In this document: positions 45,742-53,048 of the stretch, piece by piece
Position numbering within the stretch: the first letter of the stretch is position 1
Layout of the letters: every line of letters starts with the position of its first letter
Assembly (NCBI RefSeq): GCF_000427665.1
Contig: NZ_KE386572.1
Coordinates: forward strand, 3,534,373 to 3,598,372
Direction: 5' to 3'
From: Geminicoccus roseus DSM 18922
GTDB taxonomy: Bacteria > Pseudomonadota > Alphaproteobacteria > Geminicoccales > Geminicoccaceae
Length of the DNA: 64,000 nucleotides
The notes under the pieces: generated by a model
Seen by the model: only the letters and a program-made list of their open reading frames with translations
Database searches by the model: none
Told to the model about the DNA's origin: nothing
Made by a program: the position numbers and the translations under genes

Positions 45742-46419
45742 ATGCTGTCGTTCGAACGCGTCGACGTCTCGATCGAGCGCATCCCGATTCTGCGCCAGAT
45801 CTCGTTCCAGCTGGACGAGGGCGAGAGCGTCGCCTTGGTCGGCCGCAACGGCGCCGGCAAGACCACCACGCTGCGCACGATCATGGGCTTCACCGACTGC
45901 ACCGGGCGGATGACCTTCCAGGGTCAGGACCTGGGCAGGGTGGCGCCGCATCTGCGCCCCGGCCTTGGCATCGGCTATGCGCCGGAGGACCGCCGGCTGT
46001 TCTCGCGCTTCACGGTGGAAGAGAACGTGCTGCTGCCGGCACGGGTGGCCCAGCTCGACCAGGCGGAGACCGGGCGGCGCCTGGCCCGGGTCTACGAGGT
46101 GCTGCCGGAGCTGAAGGAGCTGGCCGGGCGGCCGGCGGGCTCGGTGTCCGGCGGGCAGGGCAAGATGGTGGCGCTGGGCCGGGCCTTGATGCTGGGGACG
46201 CGGCTGGTGCTGCTGGACGAGCCGTTCCAGGGCTTGGCCCCCGTTTTGGCCCATCGCTACGCCGACGCGCTGCGCCGGCTGCGCGACCTGGCGCCGGAAC
46301 TGACCCTGGTGATCACCGAATCCAACCCGCATCTGCTCAAGAATTTTGCGGAACGCACGATCGTGGTCGAGCGCGGTGCCATCGCATCCGACGACCGAAC
46401 GGAGAAACTTGTCGCATGA
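45742..46419 (+). CDS. livF: ABC transporter ATP-binding protein (LivF family)
   Basis: This 225-residue ATPase is slightly shorter than typical LivF (about 235). Walker A is GRNGAGKTT near residue 35, the signature is VSGGQGKMVALGRAL near 134, and Walker B is LVLLDEPFQGLAP near 154. IGYAPEDRRLFSRFTVEENV is the LivF-type segment. The ATG follows the livG stop by one base, with CGGAGG just upstream. Its stop overlaps the aldehyde dehydrogenase start (ATGA), tying transport to catabolism. Confidence 0.93.
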   Translation: MLSFERVDVSIERIPILRQISFQLDEGESVALVGRNGAGKTTTLRTIMGFTDCTGRMTFQGQDLGRVAPHLRPGLGIGYAPEDRRLFSRFTVEENVLLPARVAQLDQAETGRRLARVYEVLPELKELAGRPAGSVSGGQGKMVALGRALMLGTRLVLLDEPFQGLAPVLAHRYADALRRLRDLAPELTLVITESNPHLLKNFAERTIVVERGAIASDDRTEKLVA

Positions 46420-47894
46420 GCGCTTCGACCTATCCGGAAGCCGCCACGGTGCAGGCCGCCGAGGGCGTCTTCATCGACAATCGCTGGGAGCCCGCCACCG
46501 GTCGCGGCACGGTGGATGTCGTGGCGCCTGCCGAAGGCCGGGTGTTCGCCAGGATCGCCGCCGGCGGAAAGCCGGACGTCGACCGCGCCGTGAAGGCAGC
46601 GCGCCATGCCGTCGAGGAAGGCCATTGGGGCCGCCTGTCCGCCCTGGAGCGTGGCCGGCTCCTGATGAAGCTGGGCCAGGCGATCGCCGACCATGCCGAG
46701 GAGCTTGCCCTGCTCGAGGCGCGCGACACCGGCAAGCCGATGAAGCAGGCCCGTGCCGACATGGTCGCGGCGGCCCGCTACTTCGAGTTCTACGGCTCCG
46801 CCGCCGACAAGGTGCATGGCGAAACCATCCCGTTCCTGCCGGGCTACCTCGTGGCGACCGAGCGCGAGCGCTTCGGCGTCACCGGGCACATCATTCCCTG
46901 GAACTACCCGGCGCAGATGTTCGGGCGCACCCTTGGGCCCGCTCTGGCGATGGGCAACGCCACGGTGCTGAAGCCGGCCGAGGACGCCTGCCTGACCTCC
47001 CTGCGTATTGCGGAGCTGGCGGCGGGCGTGGGCATGCCCGAGGGCGCCATCAACATCGTGCCGGGCCTGGGCGGCGAAGCCGGCGCGGCGCTGGCCGAGC
47101 ATCCGGGGATCGACTTCATCGCGTTCACCGGCAGCCCCGAGGTCGGCGTGTTCATCCAGACCGCTGCTGCCCGCAACCATATCGGCTGCGTCCTGGAACT
47201 GGGCGGCAAGAGCCCGCAGATCGTGTTCGGCGACGCCGACCTCGACGTCGCGGTGCCGGTCCTGGTCAACGCCATCGTCCAGAATGCCGGGCAGACCTGC
47301 TCGGCGGGCTCCAGGCTGCTGATCGAGCAGAGCGCCTATGACCTGGTGATGGAGCGGGTGATCGAGCGGTTCGCTCGCCTGCGCGCCGGCACGCCGGAGA
47401 TGGACCTGGACCTGGGCCCGGTCATCAACGCCAAGCAGAAGAAGCGGGTCGAAGGCTTCTTCAGCCGTGCCGAGGCCGATGGCGTTCCGCTGCTGGCCAT
47501 GGGCCAGGTCGCCGAGGGAGCGCCCGCGGACGGATTCTTCGTGGCGCCGCGCATCTACGGGCCGGTGCCGCGCGGCAACCGGCTGGCTGTGGACGAGGTG
47601 TTCGGGCCGGTCCTCTCGGCGATCCCGTTCGAGGACGAGGCCGACGCGGTGCGCCTCGCCAACGACACCGACTACGGCCTGGTCGCCGGCGTCTGGTCCG
47701 GCAACGGGGCGCGGGCGACCCGGGTCGCGCGCAAGGTCCAGGCCGGCCAGGTGTTCGTGAACGCCTATGGCGCCGGCGGCGGCATCGAGCTGCCGTTCGG
47801 CGGGATGAAGAAGTCCGGTCATGGCCGCGAGAAGGGTTTCGAGGCGCTCTACGAGTTCGCCGCGCTGAAGACGATCGTGATCAAGCACGACTGA
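46416..47894 (+). CDS. NAD(P)-dependent aldehyde dehydrogenase
   Basis: This 492-residue enzyme oxidises an aldehyde to the carboxylic acid. Family motifs are HIIPWNYPAQMFGRTLGPAL near 157-176, FTGSPEVG near 234, the general-base Glu in VLELGGKSPQ near 259, and the catalytic Cys in NAGQTCSAGSRLL near 294. The C-terminus carries PFGGMKKSGHGREKG. It resembles betaine-aldehyde or general aliphatic aldehyde dehydrogenases. The start overlaps livF by 4 nt (ATGA), so it is the fifth product of the transporter mRNA. The aldehyde probably derives from the transported compound. Confidence 0.94.
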   Translation: MSASTYPEAATVQAAEGVFIDNRWEPATGRGTVDVVAPAEGRVFARIAAGGKPDVDRAVKAARHAVEEGHWGRLSALERGRLLMKLGQAIADHAEELALLEARDTGKPMKQARADMVAAARYFEFYGSAADKVHGETIPFLPGYLVATERERFGVTGHIIPWNYPAQMFGRTLGPALAMGNATVLKPAEDACLTSLRIAELAAGVGMPEGAINIVPGLGGEAGAALAEHPGIDFIAFTGSPEVGVFIQTAAARNHIGCVLELGGKSPQIVFGDADLDVAVPVLVNAIVQNAGQTCSAGSRLLIEQSAYDLVMERVIERFARLRAGTPEMDLDLGPVINAKQKKRVEGFFSRAEADGVPLLAMGQVAEGAPADGFFVAPRIYGPVPRGNRLAVDEVFGPVLSAIPFEDEADAVRLANDTDYGLVAGVWSGNGARATRVARKVQAGQVFVNAYGAGGGIELPFGGMKKSGHGREKGFEALYEFAALKTIVIKHD

Positions 47895-47908
47895 GAAGGA
47901 ACAAGGAC

Positions 47909-48670
47909 ATGGGCGCACAGCACCGGCTGGCCGGGAAGTTCGCGATCGTCACCGGAGCGGGCGGCGGGTTTGGCGAGGCGATCGCCAAGCTGTTCGCTGC
48001 CGAGGGCGCCAGGGTGGCCGTGCTCGACATCCGCAAGGATGCGGCCGAGCGGGTGGCCGGCGAGATCGGGGAGAGCGCCGCGGCGTTCGCCGCGGATGTC
48101 GGCGTGAAGGCCGAGGTGGACGCGGCGGTCGAGGCGGCAGTGGCGCAGTTCGGCAAGCCGGACATCGTGGTCAACAATGCCGGCTGGACCCACAAGAACC
48201 AGCCGGCCCTGGACGTCGACGAGGAGACCTTCGACCGGGTGTTCCGGATCAACGTGAAGTCGATCTACCTGATGACCCACGCGACCGTGCCGCTCATGCG
48301 GCAGAACGGCGGCGGGGTGATCGTCAACATCGGCTCGGTCGCCGGCATCCGCCCGCGTCCGGGCCTGAGCTGGTACAACAGCACCAAGGGTGCGGTGAAC
48401 ATCATGTCCCAGTCGCTGGCGGTCGAGCTGGCGCCGGACAACATCCGGGTGAACGCGCTCTGCCCGGTGATGGGCGAAACCGGCCTGCTGGAATCCTTCA
48501 TGGGCGTGCCGGACACGCCGGAGAACAGGGCGCGTTTCGTGGCGACGATCCCGCTCGGCCGGATGTCCCGTCCGGACGACATCGCGCGGGCAGCGCTCTA
48601 CCTGGCCTCGCCGGATTCCGAGTTCGTCACCGGCGTGCTCCTGCCGGTGGACGGCGGCCGGACGATCTGA
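47909..48670 (+). CDS. SDR-family oxidoreductase
   Basis: This 253-residue classical short-chain dehydrogenase has the cofactor motif VTGAGGGFGEA near residue 14, NNAG near 91, the catalytic Ser in NIGSVAG near 141 and YNSTK near 155-159. The Asp in AVLDIRKD suggests NAD preference. PDSEFVTGVLLPVDGG closes it. It lies 14 nt after the aldehyde dehydrogenase gene with AGAAGGAAC before the ATG, and its transcript ends at the hairpin at 48695. It probably oxidises an alcohol in the same pathway. Confidence 0.94.
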   Translation: MGAQHRLAGKFAIVTGAGGGFGEAIAKLFAAEGARVAVLDIRKDAAERVAGEIGESAAAFAADVGVKAEVDAAVEAAVAQFGKPDIVVNNAGWTHKNQPALDVDEETFDRVFRINVKSIYLMTHATVPLMRQNGGGVIVNIGSVAGIRPRPGLSWYNSTKGAVNIMSQSLAVELAPDNIRVNALCPVMGETGLLESFMGVPDTPENRARFVATIPLGRMSRPDDIARAALYLASPDSEFVTGVLLPVDGGRTI

Positions 48671-48694
48671 CGTTCCAGAGCCTGGCTGAAAGCA

Positions 48695-48723
48695 GAACGG
48701 CCGCGCGAGAAGCGCGGCCGTTC
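48695..48723. terminator. bidirectional hairpin between convergent SDR and MBL-fold genes
   Basis: GAACGGCCGCGC at 48695-48706 pairs fully with GCGCGGCCGTTC at 48712-48723 with loop GAGAA. It lies 24 nt after the SDR stop and 22 nt from the MBL-fold gene's stop, and can end transcription from both sides. Confidence 0.8.
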
Positions 48724-48745
48724 GCCTGTTCGGAGCCTGACCGGA

Positions 48746-49744
48746 TCAGCTGAGATCCATGGCCATGGGCACGTAGTCGAAGCCCTTCTGCGCCTTGCGG
48801 ATATGGCCGATGCCCGGGAACGGGAAGTGGTAGCCCAGCATCACCAGCTGCTCCGAGGTCGCCATCTCGAACAGCTTCACCCGGGTGGCGGCCGCCTGCT
48901 TGGGATCGGTGTCGAAGGCGAACTCCCATTGCGGGTTCTCGAACAGGAGCGCGTAGTGGTGGACCACGTCGCCCACGTTCAGGAAGGACTGGCCGTTCGA
49001 GGTGATCACGTAGGAGACATGGCCGACCGTGTGGCCGGGCGTGAAGATCGCCTGGATGCCCGGGAGCACTTCCTTGCCGTCCTCCACGAACACCATGCGG
49101 TCCTGGTTGGGCAGGAGGTTGCGCCGGGCACCTTCCACGAAGGTCGGCAGGAAGCCTTCCGCCGAGAGCTTGCCCTCGTCGGTCCAGAAGTCGAAGTCCG
49201 CCTGGGACATGTAGATCTGGGCGTTGGGGAAGTTGCGCGAACCGTCGTCCGCCATGATGCCCCAGCAATGGTCCAGGTGGGCGTGAGTCAGGATCACCGC
49301 GTCGATGGTGGCCGGATCGATGCCCGAAGCCTTGATGCTGGCCATCAGCCGGCCGGATTCTGGGCCGAACAGCTTGGCGCTGCCCATGCCGCTGTCGAAC
49401 AGGACCAGCTTCTCGCCGGTGTTCACGATCAGCGCGTTCTGCTCCAGCATCATCGGCGCCACCGGCAGGAATTCCCTGTCCATGATCGCCTGGATTTCCT
49501 CGACCGGCGCATCCGGGAACTGGTCGGTCGCCTTGCCGAGGTCGAGCCTGCCGTCGGAGACGATGGTTCCCTCGAAGTCGCCGATCTTGAACCGGTACCA
49601 GCCCGGCTGCTTGGTGCCGAGCATCGGCGCCTTGGCCTCGGCCCGGCCGGAACCGAACAGTCCGATACCGCCGGACGCCAGCGTCAGGCCGGCAGTGCCT
49701 GCCAGAAATCCACGTCGGCCGATCGGCGCCTTGATGATCGCCAT
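48746..49744 (-). CDS. Tat-exported metallo-beta-lactamase-fold hydrolase
   Basis: This is a 332-residue periplasmic metallohydrolase. The leader IGRRGFLAGTAGLTLASGG is a clear Tat signal. The zinc-site motif is LTHAHLDHCWG (HxHxDH), with further ligands in TPGHTVGHVSY and NVGDVVHHYA. It could be a lactonase, esterase or sulfatase-type enzyme; the substrate is not readable from sequence. AAAGGAGAAGACC precedes the ATG at 49744. It is divergent from a zinc alcohol dehydrogenase gene across a 268-nt gap that holds two operator-like sites, so it is probably co-regulated with it. Confidence 0.92.
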   Translation of the reverse strand: MAIIKAPIGRRGFLAGTAGLTLASGGIGLFGSGRAEAKAPMLGTKQPGWYRFKIGDFEGTIVSDGRLDLGKATDQFPDAPVEEIQAIMDREFLPVAPMMLEQNALIVNTGEKLVLFDSGMGSAKLFGPESGRLMASIKASGIDPATIDAVILTHAHLDHCWGIMADDGSRNFPNAQIYMSQADFDFWTDEGKLSAEGFLPTFVEGARRNLLPNQDRMVFVEDGKEVLPGIQAIFTPGHTVGHVSYVITSNGQSFLNVGDVVHHYALLFENPQWEFAFDTDPKQAAATRVKLFEMATSEQLVMLGYHFPFPGIGHIRKAQKGFDYVPMAMDLS

Positions 49745-49877
49745 GGTCTTCTCCTTTGTCGCGGCCGCGTCTTGCTGCGCGGCCGGCTCCCTGCCTCGTT
49801 GTTTCAAGGCCCAGACGAACTACTCGGAAGCATCGGGCCGGCATTGGGAGGTGACAAAGAGAAGTTTGCGCTGTTCG

Positions 49878-49896
49878 CCATAACGGCACGCTATGG
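49878..49896. promoter_or_regulatory. operator site B: CCATAACGGCACGCTATGG
   Basis: This 19-bp inverted repeat is the twin of site A (38607); they differ at two central bases. The symmetry extends outward as TTCG/CGAA, giving 27 bp from 49874 to 49900. It has the LysR T-N11-A core. It lies between the divergent MBL-fold and alcohol dehydrogenase genes, about 116-134 nt from each start. Confidence 0.72.
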
Positions 49897-49912
49897 CGAA
49901 GGGCCAAGCTCG

Positions 49913-49931
49913 CCATAGCGGCGTCTTATGC
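49913..49931. promoter_or_regulatory. operator site C: CCATAGCGGCGTCTTATGC
   Basis: A second CCATA-N9-TATG element lies 35 bp from site B in the same divergent gap. The left arm matches the site A/B consensus (CCATARCG) and the right arm is weaker. A strong site beside a weaker one is the usual recognition-site/activation-site layout of LysR promoters. Confidence 0.58.
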
Positions 49932-50012
49932 CGTGGGGAACATTTCGTTCATTGACGGCTGCTTCACGGAGGCGGTCTCTGCCCTGCAACCGAACCCGAC
50001 GGAGGAACGTCG

Positions 50013-51140
50013 TTGAAGATTCGCGCGGCTGTCCTGCACGAAGCCCCCAAGAGCGCCCCGTTCGCGACGACCAGGCCGCTGGCGATCGAGGAGGTCGAGC
50101 TGGCCCCGCCCGGTCCGGGCGAGGTGCTGGTGCGGGTCGGCGCTGCCGGCCTGTGCCATTCCGACCTCTCGGTCATCAATGGCGACCGGCCGCGCCCGAC
50201 CCCGATGGTGCTGGGCCACGAGGCGGCGGGCGTCGTCGAAGAGACCGGCCCCGGCGTCGCCGACCTGGTGCCGGGCGACCATGTGGTCATGGTGTTCGTG
50301 CCGTCCTGCGGCCATTGCGTCTGCTGCAGCGAGGGACGGCCGGCCCTGTGCGAGCCGGGCAACGCCACGAACGGCCAGGGGACCCTGTTGTCCGGCGAGC
50401 GCCGCCTGTCCTTCCAGGGCGGGCCGGTGCACCACCATGTCGGCGTTTCCGCGTTCGCCGACTACACCGTGGTGTCGCGCCACTCGCTGGTGAAGATCGA
50501 CCGGGACATCCCGCTGGAGATCGCCGCCCTGTTCGGCTGCGCGGTGCTGACCGGTGTCGGGGCCGCGGTCAACACCGCCCAGGTGCGTGCCGGCGAGACG
50601 GTCGCGGTGGTGGGGCTGGGCGGGGTCGGCCTGAGCGCGCTCCTGGGCGCGTTGTCCTCGGGTGCTGCCCGGGTGATTGCGCTCGACCTCGCCGACGACA
50701 AGCTGGCGATGGCCAGGGAGCTGGGCGCCACCGACACGTTCAACGCTGGCGACCCGGACGCGATCGCCGCGATCCGTGCCGTCACCGGCGGCGGCGTCGA
50801 CCATGCCCTGGAGATGGCCGGGTCGGCCAAGGCGCTGGAACTGGCCTTCGAGATCACCAGGCGCGGCGGCACCACCACCACCGCCGGCCTCGCCAACCCC
50901 GCCGCCCGCTTCGCCTTCTCCCCGACCCGGCTGGTCGGCGAGGAGCGCACCCTGCGCGGCAGCTATGTCGGCAGCTGCATCCCCACCCGGGACATCCCCC
51001 GCTTCGTGGCGCTCTACCGCGCCGGCCGCCTGCCGGTCGACCGGCTGCTGACCAGCCGCGGCACGCTGGACGACATCAACGCAGGCTTCGACGCGCTGGC
51101 GGAAGGCCGCACGGTCCGCCACGTCATCAGCCCGCACTGA
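50013..51140 (+). CDS. zinc-dependent alcohol dehydrogenase (class III-like MDR)
   Basis: This 375-residue medium-chain dehydrogenase has the catalytic zinc ligand Cys in GLCHSDLSV near residue 48, His in VLGHEAAGVVEETGPGV, and the structural-zinc Cys cluster CGHCVCCSEGRPALC near 97-111. The Rossmann motif is VAVVGLGGVGLSALLG near 200. It resembles aryl/benzyl alcohol or S-hydroxymethyl-type dehydrogenases. The start is a TTG 6 nt after GGAGGAA, giving the typical MKIRAAVLHE opening. The two operator-like sites upstream link it to the neighbouring catabolic operons. Confidence 0.92.
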   Translation: MKIRAAVLHEAPKSAPFATTRPLAIEEVELAPPGPGEVLVRVGAAGLCHSDLSVINGDRPRPTPMVLGHEAAGVVEETGPGVADLVPGDHVVMVFVPSCGHCVCCSEGRPALCEPGNATNGQGTLLSGERRLSFQGGPVHHHVGVSAFADYTVVSRHSLVKIDRDIPLEIAALFGCAVLTGVGAAVNTAQVRAGETVAVVGLGGVGLSALLGALSSGAARVIALDLADDKLAMARELGATDTFNAGDPDAIAAIRAVTGGGVDHALEMAGSAKALELAFEITRRGGTTTTAGLANPAARFAFSPTRLVGEERTLRGSYVGSCIPTRDIPRFVALYRAGRLPVDRLLTSRGTLDDINAGFDALAEGRTVRHVISPH

Positions 51141-51178
51141 GGAGCCTGGGCCTTGCGTGAAGCATGGGAGGCCCGGGC

Positions 51179-51934
51179 TCAGACCATCACGTCGCCGCCA
51201 TTGGGCGAGAGGGTCTGGCCCACGTAATAGGAACCGGCCGAGGAGGCGAGCATCAGGGCGGTGGGCGCGATCTCGTCCACCTGGCCGAACCGGCCGATCG
51301 GCAGCTGCGCCTGCTTCATCTCGCGCCAGGCGGGGGAAAGGCCGCGCAGCAGGTCGGTCTCCACCGGGCCCGGCGCGATCGCGTTGACGGTGACGCCGTG
51401 CGGGGCGCCTTCGTAGGACAGGGCCCGGGTGAAGCCGACGATCCCGGCCTTGGCGGCGCAGTAATGGACCAGGCCCGGGGCGCCCTTGTAGGCGAGCTGC
51501 GAGGCGATGTTGATCACCCGGCCGTAGCCGCGCTGGACCATGTCCGGAAAGAAGGCGTGGGTGACCAGGAAGGTGCCGCGCAGATGCACGCCGATCATCC
51601 GGTCCCAGTCGGCGACCGACAGGTCGGCGAAAGCCTTGTCGCCGCCGATCCCGGCGCAGTTGACCAGGATGTCGACCTGGCCGAGTTCCTGCCTGGCCCA
51701 GGCTGCCATGGCGGCGACCGATGCCTCGTCGGCGACGTCGCATTCGGTGGCGGGGCAGGCCAAGCCGTCCGGCGCCAGCCGGCCGCGCAGCTCCTCCGCC
51801 CCCGCCGCATCGCCATGGTGGCAGACGGCCACCCGGGCGCCATGGCGCGCGAACAGCTCCGCGATGGCGCCGCCGATGCCGCGGCTGCCGCCGGTCACCA
51901 GGGCGGCGCGCCCTTCCAGGGAAAAGCTGGTCAT
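51179..51934 (-). CDS. SDR-family oxidoreductase
   Basis: This 251-residue short-chain dehydrogenase has VTGGSRGIGGA near residue 12, NCAG near 91, Ser in NIASQLA near 141 and the YCAAK active-site motif near 155. VNAIAPGPVETDL and YYVGQTLSPNGGDVMV are typical of FabG-like members. The start at 51934 gives MTSFSLEGRAALVTGG; upstream in-frame sequence looks random. It is convergent with the alcohol dehydrogenase gene (38-nt gap). A half-match to the operator, GCATAACG on the minus strand, lies near 52037-52044 upstream of it. Confidence 0.92.
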   Translation of the reverse strand: MTSFSLEGRAALVTGGSRGIGGAIAELFARHGARVAVCHHGDAAGAEELRGRLAPDGLACPATECDVADEASVAAMAAWARQELGQVDILVNCAGIGGDKAFADLSVADWDRMIGVHLRGTFLVTHAFFPDMVQRGYGRVINIASQLAYKGAPGLVHYCAAKAGIVGFTRALSYEGAPHGVTVNAIAPGPVETDLLRGLSPAWREMKQAQLPIGRFGQVDEIAPTALMLASSAGSYYVGQTLSPNGGDVMV

Positions 51935-52198
51935 GATCCCGGGTCCTCGGTCGTTGTCCGATCGGCGATACGCCCTGCCGGTCCTGCCGGATAGCCAGCA
52001 CGGCGCCACGAGCGGAGCAGCATCACACATCTCGCGTTATGCGATATTTGCCTCTGCCTATTATCGCGCTCGACGTGTATTGCTGGTTCCGGGCGACGGG
52101 ACACCACAGGCGGATCCGACCATGTGCAATGCCAGCACGGACGATCGGGCGGAGGCGGGACCACCGCGGGCCAACGCGGACCGGGCTGGAAGAGGGGC

Positions 52199-52275
52199 TG
52201 GTGCGTCCGGCGGGATTCGAACCCACGACCCCAGGATTAGGAATCCTGTGCTCTATCCTACTGAGCTACGGACGC
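52199..52275 (-). tRNA. tRNA-Arg (CCT anticodon)
   Basis: On the minus strand a 77-nt cloverleaf has acceptor stem GCGTCCG/CGGACGC, D-arm GCTC...GAGC, anticodon stem CAGGA/TCCTG with loop TTCCTAA (anticodon CCT, reading AGG), and T-loop TTCGAAT. The discriminator is A and CCA is encoded. It is antisense to the start of the nuclease-like gene region and ends 51 nt before that gene. Confidence 0.97.
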
Positions 52276-52325
52276 GACCTGCCTCCCTCTACCACCGACC
52301 GGCGGCGACGGCCAGCCGTCGCGCG

Positions 52326-53048
52326 GTGCTGATGCTGGCGGGAGCGCTGCTGGGCGGCATGGGAACCCGGGCGGCGGCAGACGAGGCGGTTCGGGTGGAG
52401 CGGCTGGCGCGCGCCGACGCCTGGGTGCTGGCGGACGGGCGGACGATCCGGCTGGCCTCGGTGGTGGTGCCCGACCTGCCCGTGGAACTGCCGGCGAGGG
52501 CCCTGGCGCTGGTGGCGCCGCTGGCCGAGGGGCGGCGGCTCCGGCTGGCGGGCGGGGAGCGTGCGGACCGCTATGGCCGGATGCTCGGCACCCTGGTGGA
52601 CGCGGCCGGCCAAGACCCCCGGCTGCTCCTGCTGCGGGCCGGGCTCGCGGTGGTGCGCTGCGGCGACGAGCCGGAGGCGGCGGTGCGCGTCCTGCTGGCG
52701 GCCGAGCGGGACGGCCGCTCGTCGGGGCGCGGGATCTGGGGCGAACTGGACCGGGCGCAGGCGACGCCTGTGACGGTGGCGCGGCGGATCGGGCGGTTCG
52801 CGCTGGTCGAGGGGGTCGCGGTCGCCGTCAAGACCAGCTGGGATGCGAGCTACCTGGACTTCGGCCCGGACTGGCGGACCGATTTCGGGATCCGCATTCT
52901 CAAGGCCGACCTGCGGCGGTTCGTGGCGGCGGGCCTGGATCCCACGACGCTGACGGGACGGAAGCTGCAGGTTCGTGGCTGGCCGTTTCAGGCCACCGGC
53001 CCCATGTTGGAACTGCGTGATCCACTGGAGCTACAGCCCCTGCCATGA
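52326..53048 (+). CDS. thermonuclease (SNase)-like protein, probably degenerate
   Basis: This 240-residue protein has an N-terminal hydrophobic segment (MLAGALLGGMGTRAAA) and a staphylococcal-nuclease-like barrel at about 20-135. The segments GRTIRLASVVVPDL and ERADRYGRMLGTLVD correspond to the Arg-35 and Arg-87 regions, but the D-A-P-E acidic motif that supplies catalytic Glu-43 is not seen. The remaining residues (about 150-240) are an extra domain. Starts at GTG 52326 or ATG 52332 are both possible. The stop overlaps the protease start (ATGA). Export is likely; catalytic activity is doubtful. Confidence 0.8.
   Translation: MLMLAGALLGGMGTRAAADEAVRVERLARADAWVLADGRTIRLASVVVPDLPVELPARALALVAPLAEGRRLRLAGGERADRYGRMLGTLVDAAGQDPRLLLLRAGLAVVRCGDEPEAAVRVLLAAERDGRSSGRGIWGELDRAQATPVTVARRIGRFALVEGVAVAVKTSWDASYLDFGPDWRTDFGIRILKADLRRFVAAGLDPTTLTGRKLQVRGWPFQATGPMLELRDPLELQPLP

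Noticed and set aside
52030-52050. A fifth operator upstream of the SDR gene at 51179
   Set aside because: Only one arm (GCATAACG on the minus strand) matches; the second arm at nine-base spacing is absent, so it is noted as a half-site only.
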